Shown piece after piece: positions 1 to 11,589 of a stretch of DNA of 64,000 bases (position 1 is the stretch's first letter; each line of letters starts with the position of its first letter). This DNA is from Bettongia penicillata ogilbyi. Its lineage: Eukaryota > Chordata > Mammalia > Diprotodontia > Potoroidae. The notes beneath the pieces were generated by a model. That model was not told the DNA's origin. It did no database searches and saw nothing but the letters and a program-made list of their open reading frames with translations. Position numbers and translations under genes: made by a program. The stretch is from the NCBI GenBank assembly GCA_023548195.1, contig JAJHZJ010000082.1, forward strand, positions 992,001 through 1,056,000, in the 5' to 3' direction.

Positions 1-102
1 TTCTCATGAAGAATCCAGTCAGTTACCTTGAACATCCATTCTGTTGAGACTGATGATGCAGTGATGCTAAATGTTATGGTACTACCCAAGAAACAGGCAC
101 AG

Positions 103-330
103 GTTGGTGGCACAGTGGATAGGGTGGAGTCAGGAAGACATGAGTTTGAAGACTACCTTAGGAACTCACCAGCTTTGTGATCTTGGACAAGTCACTTAAT
201 CTCTCTATTTTTGTTTCCTCATCAGTAAAATGGAAATAATAATAGTGTTTAACTCACAAGGTTGTTAAGAGGATCAAATAAGATAATATTTGCAAACTTT
301 AAATAACTATATAAATGCCAGCTGTTATTG
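103..330 (+). mobile_element. MIR/THER-type tRNA-derived SINE, nearly full length
   Basis: The segment opens with a tRNA-like head (GGTGGCACAGTGGATAGGG). The conserved core follows (a 'tgtgatcttggacaagtcact' block and 'tcctcatcagtaaaatgg'), then the 3' part with 'aggatcaaataagata' and 'tatataaatgccagctgtta'. That order is the standard MIR/THER layout. It is diverged and has no protein-coding capacity. Confidence 0.8.
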
Positions 331-454
331 GTTTGCCAATAAAGAGAAGACAATTCAGAGCTGGCAGGGGTCTCCACACAAGTCATAAGCATGCTGACTA
401 TAACTCATCCTCAGTTTTATCTCTTATTCAATCTTCTTCATCCGCTTTCCATTA

Positions 455-875
455 CAGACAAATCAGGTTACTCATCATTCTCCATTCTGTCCTGCTCTGG
501 CCTTCCTGTATGCATCTGTATCGGCCCAACCCCAATCCTGGAAAAGACTCCACCATATTGTACTTTGCACATAAGTAAAAAATAATAATAATAATTGCTT
601 CCTACAGGGTCAAAGTCAGATGCCACTTTCTCTATGAAACCCTCCTTCATTTTCAAAGCCAAGAGTATCCTCTGTGAATCTCTTATCCCACTATTTGACC
701 TCATATATGCATATTGCAATATACTATAGTTATTTGTGCACATAATCTATCCCTCCTCAACTTCAAGATTCCTGATAGCAGAGACCATAATTTTTCATTT
801 TTGTCTCCACTGTACCTAGCCCAATACTCTGCATACAATAGGTTCTGGCTACATGTTATTGTTCTTTACAGGAAA
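455..875 (+). mobile_element. L2 LINE 3' end
   Basis: The run 'gatgccactttctctatgaaaccctcc', the '...attcctgatagcagagacc' block and 'tgtacctagcccaatactctgcatacaataggttc' follow the order of the L2 3' UTR (feed of 'aaatgccacctcc', 'gagggcagggac', 'gcctagcacagtgcctggcacatagtagg'). The upstream limit is uncertain. Confidence 0.55.
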
Positions 876-929
876 ATATGATTGTATTACCATGTTTTTC
901 CTAAACACCAATGAACAGCTAACACTGCT

Positions 930-1045
930 TGTTGCTGGGATTCAAACCAATTCAACTAATTTTCTTCATCTGTAAAATGCAGGGGTTGAACCTTAAAATT
1001 ATGATCTAGCTCCAAATCTATATTCCTAACTGATCTTAAGTTATC
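930..1045 (+). mobile_element. SINE fragment (MIR-like)
   Basis: The fragment keeps 'ttcttcatctgtaaaatg' followed by a 'gggttgaacc...ctagctccaaatctatattcc' tail, as in MIR-type SINEs whose 3' end reads 'ccttccagctctaaatctatgatcc'. It is short and diverged. Confidence 0.45.
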
Positions 1046-1049
1046 AGAG

Positions 1050-1570
1050 GCTAAAGAGTCAAAGTCTTCCAGCAGGGAGTGGGAAGGGACACTTCTTAGA
1101 ATATATGCCAAAATGAAAACCAAGCAGGACAACATTAGTTAAGGGAACAAATGAGGGAGGAGCTGATTGTTGAATCTTTGGCTGATGGACACATATACTT
1201 CCACAAGTCTGATATCACTAAGGACTTTAGTATCAGGGATGATCTTTGCTTGGCAAACCTCAATTCAATAGGACTTTCAACTTAGTGTAAAATTCCCCAA
1301 GAGAGTGAGGCTAATCTCGAAGGCTGGCTAAGAAGAAAGCAGGGCAGAGTTCAGCCTATCTTGGTCAGAATAGAGCAGGTGGGCAGCAATGACAAAGCTC
1401 TTAGCACATTAACCAAAGATGGCTTTATTCATACATAGTCATGACATCACTAACCACTAAATTACAATGTCCTCTGGGGTTCCATACAACTTTCATACAG
1501 TTAACAGACGAAATGATATCTGAAAGTCATGAATGCTGGTCACAGACTCAGGCAAAAATACCTCCAGAGA
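1050..1570. other. No gene or repeat recognised
   Basis: I see no supported ORF, RNA gene or clear repeat. A 'gctttattcat' motif near 1420 could be a reverse poly(A) signal of a degraded LTR, but nothing else supports that. Confidence 0.4.
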
Positions 1571-1574
1571 ATGC

Positions 1575-1710
1575 CTAATTCATCTCCCTGTTTTTATAGA
1601 TAAGAAAAGTGGGACCCAAAGACATAAAATGACTGACCCATGGCCACACAACTACTTAAGAGAATAGTTTCTGATTCTCTTGTAAGTGCTCTTTTCACCA
1701 TATAAAACTG
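1575..1710 (-). mobile_element. SINE fragment, minus strand
   Basis: Read on the plus strand, the segment has the reversed SINE core: 'tttttatagataagaaaa', then 'gactgacccatggccacacaactacttaagag', matching the reverse of the 'tagctgtgtgaccttgggcaagtcac ... ctcatctgtaaaatg' core. Confidence 0.55.
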
Positions 1711-2334
1711 CTCATCAGAGGCAAAGAATATGTAAATTAGTTGGGAAGGATGGTATACTTCAAGTGATCTAGGAGAATCCTTCATTTCAAAAGTTCATTG
1801 GACATCTCTCAAACTAACATTTCTACTGAGTTTTCTTTTGTTGCCCCTCCCCTCTTGTTTTTTATTTTAAATCAAAATCAAATCAGGAACTGACAAAATC
1901 TTGGCATGCTAAGACAGGTACAAGTGTAACAAGTCCTGAAAGACCACATCAGATTCGCCTATTTTCTTACTGCCTTTTTATCTTCAGTATGATAGGAAGT
2001 GTAGAGAACAGGATCAACCTGATACTAGAGAGACAGCTTGTGTGTGTCCAACTGGGAGCTGTCTAGGTAGACCCAAAGGACTCAAGTACTGAAAACACTG
2101 GTGCACAAACTTCAGAAGAGGTGGATGGGAATAGAAAAATAGTGGAGAGTTACGGGGAGGGTCTCTGAGTATAATAAATAAGATCATTATTTTAAGTCTA
2201 CCATGTGCAAGGCACTAAACCAACAAATAGGTAAAGTGACCAGACACTGAGATTCAATGCCTCCTAATTAATTAGAAAAATTCTTCCCTTTGACTGACTT
2301 CCAATTCTTGTACATTTCCCTTGGCAGGAATATT

Positions 2335-2530
2335 GAAGTGTAGCCTATTGAGAAGAACACTGGGTTAGCAGCTGAATATAGCCTTGGACAGATCACTGAT
2401 GCTTCTCTGAACTTTAATTCCCTTAAAAAGAATATCATCTCCCCTCTATTTCTCACAGCGCTGATAAAATCAAAGGAGATAAGAAATGTGACAGTAGTTA
2501 GACAACTATAAAATACTCTAAAAATGTAAG
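2335..2530 (+). mobile_element. Diverged SINE (MIR-like)
   Basis: Degraded copies of the SINE core are in order: 'cctattgagaagaacactggg', 'agccttggacagatcactgatgc', then 'gataaaatcaaaggagataa' in the 3' part. Confidence 0.45.
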
Positions 2531-2715
2531 ATATTCCCATTGCTATTAGCCTTGTTAACAAGTGGTCCCTATCGGTTTATAAAGCTATTTGAAAGTTGAA
2601 TTGCCTGGTTTACATAAAATGAAAATAATCCTAAAACTAAACTGGGGGATAAAAAGTCTGGTAAAGTCTTTGAAAAAAGTGGAGAGGCTGTCTTCAAAAT
2701 AGGAATAGGGGTGTG

Positions 2716-4725
2716 GGGGTGGAGCCAAGATAGTGGAGTAGAATGACACACATACACTAGCTCTTCCCCCACATCCCATAAAATAACTGTGAAGAAAGGC
2801 TCTCAACAAACTCTAGAGCAGCAGAAGCCACAGAACAATGGAATGGAGAAGATTTCCAGCCCAGGGTGACCTGAAAGGCCAACGGGAAAGGTCTGTCTCC
2901 CCAGCCGCAGAATGGAGCCCAGGCTTGGCCTGAGCTGTATGGTGCCAGAGGACATGAACAGGCCTCACGGCAGAATCCTCAGCAGCAGATCCCTCAACCC
3001 ACAGGTGTCTAAGGTCAGTGAGAGGGTTTTTTCAGCTGGCTGAGAAGGGAGCAGGGTCTCCTCTCCCCACAGCTCTGGCCTCAGAGGGCCAGCAGCTCCC
3101 ACAGCAGCCACCATCCACTGTCTGTTTGTAAAACCCCTGGGGGAACTGAGCAGCTGATTCTTACCTCAGTCCTGTGCGACAGCCCTGCCCCTACTTAATG
3201 CTTCTGCAGGAATTGAGCAGCTGATCTTTATCTCACACTGAATGGTGACCCTGTCCCAGCCTAAAGCCCCTGGGGTAATTGAGCACCTTATCTGAATATC
3301 AGCCTCCAGTGCTAGCTTGCTGGAACTGAAGGCCAGGTGGCTGTGGAGAGGAAACTCTATTAATTCATAGATTCTGGGCACAAAAGCTTTTGGTTGCTCT
3401 CAGACCAGTGCATACACCTGACAGTGCCACCTTGGAGGAACTAAGATCTTACAGATCCCTACAGCATACCCTACTCTTGAAAAAAGACCCAAAAGTCAAG
3501 TAACTGGTTGGGAAAATGCCCAAAAAAGGGAAAAAAATAAGGCTGTAGGAGGTTACTTCCCTGGTGAACAGGTATCTTTTCCCATTCTTTCAGATGAGGA
3601 AGAACAATGTTTACCATCAGGGAAAGACATAAAAATCAAGGCTTCTGTACCCCAAACATCCAAAATAAATATTCAGTGAGCTCAGGCCATGGAAGAGCTC
3701 AAAAAGGATTTTGAAAATCAAGTAAGAGAGGTGGAAGAAAAACTGGGAAAAGAAATGAGAGAGATGCAAGAAAAGCATGAAAAGTCAGTCAACAACTTGC
3801 TAAAGGAGACTCAGAAAAATGCTGAAGAAAATAACATCTTTAAAAATAGACTAACTCTAATAGGCAAAAGAGGTTCAAAAAGCCAATGAGGAGAAGAATG
3901 CTTTAAAAAGCAGAATTAGTCAAATGGAAAAGGAGGTTCAAAAGCTCACTGAAGAAAATAGTTCTTTCAAAATTAGAATGGAACAGATGGAGGCTAATGA
4001 CTTTATGAGAAACCAAGAAATCACAAAACAAAACCAAAAGAATGAAAAAATGAAAGAGAATGTAAAATATCTCATTGGAAAAAAAACTGACCTGGAAAAC
4101 AGATCCAGGAGAGACAATTTAAAAATTATGGGACTATCTGAAAGCCATGACCAAAAAAAAGGCTAGACATCATCTTCCATGAAATTATCAAGGAAAACTG
4201 CCCTGAGATTCTAGAACCAGAAGGCAAAATAAGTATTCAAGGAATCCACCGATCACCACCTGAAAGAGATCCTGAAAGGAAAACTCCTAGGAATAGTGTG
4301 GCCAAATTTCAGAGCTCCCAGGTCAAGGAGAAAATATTGCAAGCAGCTAGAAAGAAACAATTCCAGTGTTGTGGAAATGCAATCAGGATAACACAAGATC
4401 TAGCAGCTTCTATATTAAGGGATCAAAGGACTTGGAATATGATACTTCAGAAGTCAAAGGAACTAGGACTAAAACCAAGAATCACCTGCCCAGCAGAACT
4501 AAGTATAACACTTCAGGGGAAAAAATGGTCTTTCAATGAAATAGAGGACTTTCAAGCATTCTTGATGAAAAGACCAGAGCTGAAAAGAAAATCTGACTTT
4601 GAAACACAAGAATCAAGAGAACCATGAAAAGGTAAACAGCAAAGACAAATCATAAGGGAAGAATACAGGAAATCTAAAAAAATACAAAGCAAAATGTATA
4701 AAGAAAAATATTTTTTTTAAAAAAG
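2716..4725 (+). mobile_element. L1-type element: 5' UTR plus ORF1, then an A-rich end
   Basis: The element starts at 'ggggtggagccaagatagtg', a typical mammalian L1 5' terminus (gene-poor, G-rich, 'ggagccaagatggcgga'). About 970 bases of 5' UTR follow, with relatively G/C-rich blocks, then ORF1 (3689-4627). No ORF2 follows. After the ORF1 stop there are only about 100 bases before an A/T-rich end near 4725. The same 5' UTR and ORF1 recur, reversed, at 42.4-45.3 kb. It may be an ORF1-only (HAL1-like) copy ending early, or an L1 with a 3' deletion. I could not find a convincing target-site duplication. Confidence 0.75.
3689..4627 (+). pseudogene. Broken L1 ORF1 (ORF1p-like RNA-binding protein)
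   Basis: ORF1p is the L1 RNA-binding chaperone that trimerises through a coiled coil. Three open pieces lie in order. 3689-3889 begins MEELKKDFENQV and is strongly heptad-like and Lys/Glu-rich, so coiled coil. 3924-4166 continues the coiled coil and ends with LENRSRRDNLKIMGL, the start of the L1 RRM domain. 4298-4627 holds the C-terminal part with 'ITQDLAASILRDQR' and 'CPAELSITLQGKKW', matching the L1 C-terminal domain. The second piece is in a different frame from the other two, and stops lie between the pieces, so there are at least two frameshifts or stops. The start ATG sits just after 'tcaggcc', exactly as in the copies at 43344 and 44412 on the minus strand. It is not expected to make a full protein. 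Confidence 0.8.
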
Positions 4726-4734
4726 AGGAATCCT

Positions 4735-4965
4735 AGGGAGTTGCTCCAAAGTAATTTGTCTCCTTTCATATATAGGGCCTTTCCTGACCTTCCCTTACCA
4801 CTACCAAGCATTTCTTTTTTGTATACTTACACGTCTCCCTCAATGTAATGTAAGCTTCTGAAGGGCACAGGTTGTCTTGGTTTTGAGTCTTCATTATTCT
4901 CAAGCCCCCTCTCAGATCCTAGCACATAGGCACTTCAAAAACGCTTGGTGCTCACTAAATGAGCC
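4735..4965 (+). mobile_element. L2 LINE 3' end
   Basis: The order is 'gggcctttcctgaccttccc', 'aatgtaatgtaagcttctgaagggcacagg', 'gatcctagcacataggcacttcaaaaacgcttgg'. This is the typical L2 3' UTR order with the 'gtaagctcc..gagggcaggg' block. Confidence 0.6.
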
Positions 4966-5060
4966 TCATCCTGCATATGAATACTGTACTCATAAGTGGT
5001 ACACTAGTGATAACACACTGATATAAATGTCAATCACTTGATTTACAAACAGATGCTTTA

Positions 5061-5252
5061 GAGCATGGCTCCTAACGTGGGGTCCACAAATTTGTTTCGA
5101 AAAGTATTTTGATAACTGTATTTCAATTATTGTTTTTCTTTGTAGTTCTATTTATTTCATTTCATGAATTTTAAAACATTACTTTGAGAAGTCAATAGAC
5201 TTTACCAGACTGCCAAAAGGGTGCATGAAAACAAAATAATGTCAAGAACCAA
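5061..5252 (+). mobile_element. hAT-type MITE with 8-bp target duplication
   Basis: The ends are imperfect inverted repeats: 'gctcctaacgtgg' on the left and 'gtcaagaacc' on the right (reverse complement 'ggttcttgac'). The element is flanked by a perfect 8-bp direct repeat, atgcttta, at 5053-5060 and 5253-5260. Eight-base duplications are the hallmark of hAT transposons. The interior ('ttttgataactgtatttcaa', 'accagactgccaaa') recurs reversed at 52270-52449, so these are two members of one non-autonomous family. There is no coding capacity. Confidence 0.8.
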
Positions 5253-5264
5253 ATGCTTTAGGAG

Positions 5265-6295
5265 ATATAAAGGAGTCTACAAATTTGATGACATTCAACT
5301 CTGCCTGTTAGGGATTACAGTCTGAAATAATCAGTTTAAATGTGAGGTATGCCTAGTCGTTGTTGTTTTGTGGAAATTTGGTATTCTGAAGGAAATGAAT
5401 GCCAAAACTTTTGGTCTCTGGGTATGCTGGCCAAAGGTCTCTACTTTATTAATATTTGATTAATAAAGATTACACTAATTGATGATCACGTGGAAAAAGA
5501 AATGATCTGGTATTTAGGAAGAAAGTAAAGGTTCAGGAAATAGAAAGAATTAGTAAAATACATTTAACAGCTAAAGTGGACCTTTTACCTGGAATCACTC
5601 CCCTATGATTTAAAAAAAAAAAAAAAAAGACAAAACACATATATCCTTGCTAATAAAAGGAGAATTAAGCCTGATATAATATCATGAAATTGAATGACTT
5701 ATCACATCTAGTTAACTGGAATACTCCACTTTATAAAATAAACTATAACCTTGCAAGTACATTGATATTTCGCTAAGCCAAAGAATAATTTGAAATAAAA
5801 TGTTGCTTTGATTAAACGTTGGCACAACGTATTTGAAAACAATGAGTTTGTTAACAGTATCTCAGGTGAAGACAAAGGCAACATGAAAGAAAGCCTTTTA
5901 AAGAAGAGTAAGTAATAAGCAACGTAAGACCCCAAAGTAGTCCCATTCTCAGCCCCAAGGGTTACTTTCTGAGTAGGGCATAATCTATACGTTTTCTTAG
6001 CTAACAGCCTAGAGATGAAACACTCATAAAACCCTTCCCAAACTTTGAGAAAGCAGCATCAGGGAGATCTTTAAGAGAAGAAATGAGTAGCATAGGGTTA
6101 CTAATCATAATATTTTTTTAAGATTCCTATTACTCAAGGAATAACAAAACTGCAGAAACCAAGAAGGATTATAAAAAAGATTTCCAACAGTGGTAATATT
6201 TTGGAGAGAAAGTAAAAGTGAATCATTTTTTCTTCCTTTCCCAAAGAGCAGTTTATTATTAAAAATATCACTTTTTGCCTTGGGCAACCTCATCT
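5265..6295. other. No gene recognised; A-rich run at about 5611-5628
   Basis: The stretch is unassigned AT-rich sequence. It contains a homopolymer A run near 5611-5628 and a perfect 9-base inverted repeat at 5445-5453/5459-5467. The open frames at 5708-5935 and 6105-6293 on the minus strand have no recognisable domain. Confidence 0.4.
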
Positions 6296-6299
6296 GAGG

Positions 6300-6575
6300 A
6301 GCTAAGGCAACATAATGGAAAAGGGGATGAAGTGTTGAACCTACAACTGGGAAGACATGAACGCACCTCTGGCTTCAGACACTCATTAGTTCTGTGACTC
6401 CTTTTTCGTCATCATGATGCTTTTCACCTAGTCAGTTAACCTTTGTCTGCCTCAGCCTCCTCATCTGTAAAATGGGGATGATAATATCTCTCGGGGTTGT
6501 TGTGAGGATAAAATGAGATATATATAAATATTTGCAAAGCTTAAAGTACTATGTAAATCCTAGGTATTATTACTT
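6300..6575 (+). mobile_element. SINE (MIR/THER-type), nearly complete
   Basis: The copy keeps the head ('gaagtgttgaacc'), 'ggcttcagacactcattag', 'tctgcctcagcctcctcatc', 'tgtaaaatggggatgataat', then 'gttgttgtgaggataaaatg' and 'tatttgcaaagcttaaag'. This is the full SINE order including the 3' half. Confidence 0.75.
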
Positions 6576-6914
6576 TTTTGTCCAATAACAATATGTGTTG
6601 GAAAAATATGTTTTTCATCTCAAATAAAGTGTTACAAAAAAAAAATTACTTTTGGGAAATACTAAGATTAGGTATAAATAGGAACTTTACCAAAGAAATT
6701 GAAAAAGTTTCACCAAAAAAAATACTTTTGAGAAATATTAACATTAGGTATAAATAGTATCTCTATAGGAATGTAAAAGAAATTGAAATATAGATTTATT
6801 CTGCATAATTTTGCCCCAATGAATATGATTTCTAAAAAAATAAAATCATGAATAGGATCTTGAACTGGAAGGTACAAAATCATCTGGACTGACTTTTTTG
6901 TTTTAACTGAAGGT

Positions 6915-7395
6915 TACAGGAAAGACTTAGATGAACTAATGCTGAGTGAAGTGAGCAGAACCAGGAGAACGTTGTACACAGTTAACAGCAACATTGTTTG
7001 ATGACCAACTTTGATAGACGTAGCTTTTCAATAACCTAGGACAATTCCAAAAGATTCATGACTGAAAATGGTATCCAAATCCAGAGAAATAACTAGGGAG
7101 CCTGAATGCAGATTGAAGAATACTGTTTTCTCTCTTTTTTTCTTTCTTGCACTTTTCCCCTTTTGTTCTGATTCTTTTTTCACAATATGACTAATGTGAA
7201 AATATGTCTAATATGATTGTATATGTATAGCCTATATTAGATTGTTTACCATCTTGAGGAGGAGGGAAGGAAAAAAAATTTGGAACTCAAAATCTTATAA
7301 AAAGTGAATGTTGAAAACCACCTTTACATGTAATTGGAAAAAAATAGAATACTATTATGTGAGAAAAAATTTTTAAATGGTATATAACAGAAAAA
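6915..7395 (+). mobile_element. L1 3' end
   Basis: The order is 'aagacttagatgaactaatg', 'gtgagcagaaccaggagaac', 'tttgatagacgtagc', 'tccaaatccagagaaataac', 'gaatgcagattgaag', a T-rich run, 'cacaatatgactaatgtg', 'gcctatattagattg', and 'aactcaaaatcttataaaaa'. The same order recurs at 14.4-14.9 kb and reversed at 22.7-23.1 and 50.8-51.1 kb, defining a shared L1 3' UTR. The copy is 5'-truncated. Confidence 0.8.
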
Positions 7396-7689
7396 GACAA
7401 ACCCTGAAGGTTACAAAATAAACTCCACTGTAACATAATTTTTTCTTTTATAACTAACTACTCTTTTAAGATCTCATTTACCTAATACGTAAGTATTAAG
7501 GGGTATGCTCATACTTACCTTCAAACATTATTTTAAGTCATGAAAGAGCCAAACTAAACAAAACATATAAATTGCACAATTTGTCCTCAGGTGTGTAATG
7601 ACATGACATATTCATAATCCAGCACTCCAATCATTCAGCCAGGGATCAGCATCTGGCAAGTAGCCTAATAATCACCACTCTGCCATACG

Positions 7690-8200
7690 TGGAATGTGCA
7701 ACATCTGTAGATCTCCCACCTCTGCAAAGGGGTGGGATGAAAATGTCTTCTCACATCTCTTCTTTTGAGTGATGCCTGTTCTCCATAATTTTGCAGTATT
7801 GACTTTTGATTGTTTTTATGATTGTTCTTTTCATTTACATGATTATAGTCCTTGAGTACCTTGTTCTCCTGGCTCTTCTTGCTTCATTTTGCAGTGTCTA
7901 TCTTTCTATGCTTCTTTGTACTCATCATATTTGTCATTTCAAATGTGGATAGTAATTTGTTTAATCTCTCTCAAATTGAAGGGTACCTATTGATTTCTAG
8001 TTCCTTGCAATAATAAAAAGAGCTGCTTTAAATATTTTGAGGTTCACAGGGTTCTTCTTGTCATTGGCCCTCCTTAGGGCACAGACCTACTAGTGGAATC
8101 TCTAGATCAAAGCATGTGAATCTTTTAGTCATTTTACTTTCATAATCCTAAATTGCTTTTCTGATTAACAGTTCTACCAACAGTGGGGCACATATGAATT
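7690..8200 (-). mobile_element. L1 ORF2 3' region, minus strand
   Basis: On the plus strand, 'tctcccacctctgcaaaggg', 'ctcacatctcttcttttgag', 'aaagagctgctttaaatatt', 'gtggaatctctagatcaaag' and 'ttctaccaacagtgggg' appear in order. The same sequence is better preserved at 19.4-19.9 kb. This is the reverse of the C-terminal coding part of L1 ORF2. No frame remains. Confidence 0.7.
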
Positions 8201-8204
8201 TCAG

Positions 8205-8785
8205 CAAAAATGAAAAAAAAAGTACAATTAAAACCACCAGCACTGTATTCTGTCAAAGAATACTCCCTGCCGAACAATGATATTGATATTTGTGGAAGAT
8301 GCCCGGATAGTTTTGGTTTTGAAAAATTTGGATAAGTTGGCTAAAAGTCTATAAAAATGCATGTATATACATACTATGCGTACAATATACATAAATTATA
8401 TACAAGTTCACACATAAAGATTGGCAAGTTGAATATCTAAAAAATAAATGAGCTATGCTTTCTATGACAGTTACTATAAAAGAGTAAAATCAAAGATTTT
8501 ACTAATTTCCACATTTAAGTATGTGTAGCTAAAGTACAAGCTACTGTTTGCTTTTCTGTTATAAAGACTACATATATTATATGTGTGCATACATCTGTGA
8601 ACTGCTTTGAGAAAACCAGATAACTGCAATGAATATCTGAATTTGCCAAAGTCCCTACTAAAAAGCAGCTGAACTCAGATGAGATAAAATATGGAAGACA
8701 TTTTGTAAAGCTTCAATCACTATAAAAGTGTTAATGATGATGATCACCATCATTATCAGGAAAAAAATAATCACAATTACATATT
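8205..8785. other. No gene or repeat recognised
   Basis: The sequence is AT-rich with many 'tatacata'-type words. There is no supported ORF. Confidence 0.4.
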
Positions 8786-8789
8786 AACA

Positions 8790-9050
8790 ACATACAGTCA
8801 TATAAGACATATAAGAACAACAGCAGTAACTGTAATGACCACTTCTGGTCCAGGAAAACAGATGACGACACAGAGCTCACGGCTCCGCAGGAGAGCAGCT
8901 GATTGCTTCCCTGATTTGGTATTGTTGGTACGGAATGCTCGATGCAATGTCAGTTTTGTTTAAATGTTTTTCTTTGTTAAAAGGAAGGTTCAAATGGTGA
9001 GGATGAAGGTGGATAAGGAAATTATTATGAATTTTTAAAAAATACATCCA
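8790..9050 (+). mobile_element. Possible L1 3' UTR remnant
   Basis: 'gtaatgaccacttctggtcc', 'agatgacgacacagagctcac' and the later 'tttgttaaaaggaaggttc' resemble a variant marsupial L1 3' UTR. The match is weak. Confidence 0.35.
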
Positions 9051-9361
9051 TTAAACTTTAAAAACAAACAAGTTGCTGTTACATTTAAAAAGACACATTT
9101 ATTACATAAGGCAAGGCCCACTTGTACTTTCTGAGTGTGCATATCTCATATTTTAACCTACTAGGGGAAAACTGGCTGGAACACCTGTCTGTCTTCCAAA
9201 ACCAGAAGTTCCGAACTTTTGATAGTTAAATTCTTCATCGAAATTTATTTCTTCAGGGAATTTTGAAGGTCCATCAAAATGTGAGCTGCTTAAAAGCGCT
9301 TCCAAGTCACAGAAGTGAGAACTGGTTCAGACAGATAGACCCGGACACATGGACACAGACA

Positions 9362-9462
9362 GAGACATGCGCAGACACACAGACACAGACACAGACACAC
9401 ACACACAGACACACACACACACACAGATACACACACAGACACACACACAGACTCTCCTCCCC
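9362..9462 (+). repeat. Imperfect (CA)n / CAGACA microsatellite
   Basis: The tract is built of cacaca and cagaca units. The overlapping Thr/His-rich and Cys/Val-rich reading frames on the two strands are products of this repeat, not genes. Confidence 0.9.
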
Positions 9463-9864
9463 TCACACCCCACTTGCGTGAATTAGGGAGGTGAGGAGCT
9501 AGGAAAAAAGAGGACAACAGCAAAAGATAGAAGCGATCAAAGATAAGAAAAACCAAGTAACCTCAGCAGAAATAAAAGAGGCACACCCAGAGAAAGACAG
9601 TGAGCAAACCACTTTGGTTTTGTTTAACTGAAAGATCTTATAATCCTCTATGTAAGGAAAGAAAAAAATGGGGAAAAATTTAGGGTAGAATAAATGGCTT
9701 TCACATTTAGAACCAGTTTAATAAAGGCAAAATGAAGTAATGGTAAGAAATCAAACCCATCACAATTGAGAAAAAAAAAAAAAGATGGCAAAGTATTGTT
9801 CTTTTTATTGGGGGGAAGTGGGGGAAATGTCACACAATAACAAAGGGGCCAAGTATAATATTCC

Positions 9865-10570
9865 TAAGTACAAATCTGATAATGTTATTCTCCTGTTTAA
9901 GAATTTACAGAGGCTGCCTGTTATATCTAGTATGAAACACAAAACTCCTCAACTTGACATTTAAAGCCCTTCATAGCCTGGTTCCAGATTCCAACTAAGG
10001 CTTAGGGAAGAGCTCAGAATAGGAAGAAAAGAGGATTAAGTGGTGTGGGAAGCACCCTGCAATCCTAAAGGGGAAAAGTTGTTTCTGTATTGTGATAATC
10101 ATTATTTTATAAGGATTTCACTTTTGAAAATAGGCATTTTTACTTTAGTTCTTTTTCAGCTGTCTTGTTTGTGTATCTCCAGGTTTACTGTATATGCCTC
10201 CTTTCTTACATTCTACAGTTCAGTCAAACTGGAATTCCCTAACTCATTATTCCATCCGTGGTCTCACTCTGTACCTTTGTACAGGCCATGCCCTTTGTCT
10301 CCCTGTGCCTGGAATATACCTCTGGCTCTCAGAATTCCTAACTTCCTTCCTGGCTCAACTCAAATGCTACCTCCCTACACAAAATCTTACCTGATTTCCC
10401 TAGTCATTAGTGTTCTTGCTCAGGTGTGCCTACTCTCTCTGTCTCTCTCTTCAAATTATTATTATTTTTTTGGTAACAGTATATCTTTCTAATAAATATG
10501 AATACCTTAAAATTCTATTTTTGTTTTGTATTCTCACTGCCTAGCACAGTACAATACTCAGTATATATAT
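9865..10570 (+). mobile_element. L2 LINE 3' region, interrupted
   Basis: The first block (9865-10005) has 'tctgataatgttattctcctg' and 'taaagcccttcatagcctgg'. The second (10225-10570) has 'cagtcaaactggaattcc', 'ccctttgtctccctgtgcctgg', 'ctcaactcaaatgctacctcc' and 'cctagcacagtacaatactc'. Together they read as one L2 in order, with roughly 200 unrelated or diverged bases between. The 150-residue open frame at 10040-10492 lies largely on the L2 half and is not a gene. Confidence 0.65.
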
Positions 10571-10574
10571 CAGA

Positions 10575-11585
10575 TGTGTAAAAAATGCTAAGGGTATTGG
10601 ATTGGAAGATGAATTCAAGCTTAGCTTCAAAATACCTTACTTCAGAAATAAATAAAAACACTGACAAATTTATTTGCAAAAAAATAAATACTACAGCATA
10701 AAACAATGAAAAGAGTGCTAGACTTGCAGTCAGAGAGCTGACTGTTAATCCCTACAAATGCCATTGCTCTGGGTATAATAATGTCTACAAAAAGTGAAAA
10801 GTTACCTTTGTTACTGACTCTTTTGTTTTATATAGAGAAATAATTCTGAAGTGAGACACCATAAATTCTATAACAATTCAAAGCTGTAGTGTTTGTTGGC
10901 CAATGGATATACTTTCTTTATTGCTATGGTATTCAAATGAACAAATTTGACATTTACTAAGCACTCACCATGGGCAGAGAGCACTGTACAATCAGGACAT
11001 TAAAAGATGAATAAACTGTAATTCCTGTCACTTAGCAATGATATATCCAATTCTCTGTTCAATAACCAAAAAAATCCCATTATTACTGGGACATTCTTTG
11101 GGGAGAGGAGTAGGCATGGTTGCTAGGCGATAAGTTAAGATAATATTTGAGATTTTTTTACATTCTAGGTGACGGTTAAAGAAGCTTAAATAGTTTAAGG
11201 AATCTACAATGGTTGGGTTATTAAAACTTAACCCAAGATATACAGAAGGCTGGATATTTCAGTACAGTCAGCCTCACATACACCATTCACAAACACCAAG
11301 ACACTTCTTCAACACTTACACAGAGAAATATATGTGTGTATGTGAATCTCCCCTCTCCTGCTACTGATCCAACACAATAAATGACACAATGCTAACAAAG
11401 CCAACACAACAATTGGAGTTGCTTTTGACTTTAATAAAAAATGGAGAGAGGAAGTGATGTAAGACACATTGGCTGTTTTAGCATTTCATAATAACTAATA
11501 GTTAGATAAGACATGTTTGGAAAGCTTGTCACCAGAGTCAGTCACTACACTTAACTGTTTTCTGACATTTAGGGTCAACAGTTAA
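10575..11585. other. Mostly unassigned
   Basis: Only a possible SINE head scrap near 10700-10760 ('gagtgctagacttgcagtcag') is suggested. There is no gene. Confidence 0.4.
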
Positions 11586-11589
11586 TTTT

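Noticed and set aside
2699..4740. Target duplication for the L1-type element (aggaatagggg / aggaatcctaggg)
   Set aside because: Only six bases agree before the match breaks; not convincing.
9290..9556. Cys/Val-rich 88-residue minus frame
   Set aside because: It is a translation of the CA/CAGA microsatellite.
10040..10492. 150-residue plus-strand open frame
   Set aside because: It lies largely on an L2 3' end, begins in non-repeat sequence and has no domain.
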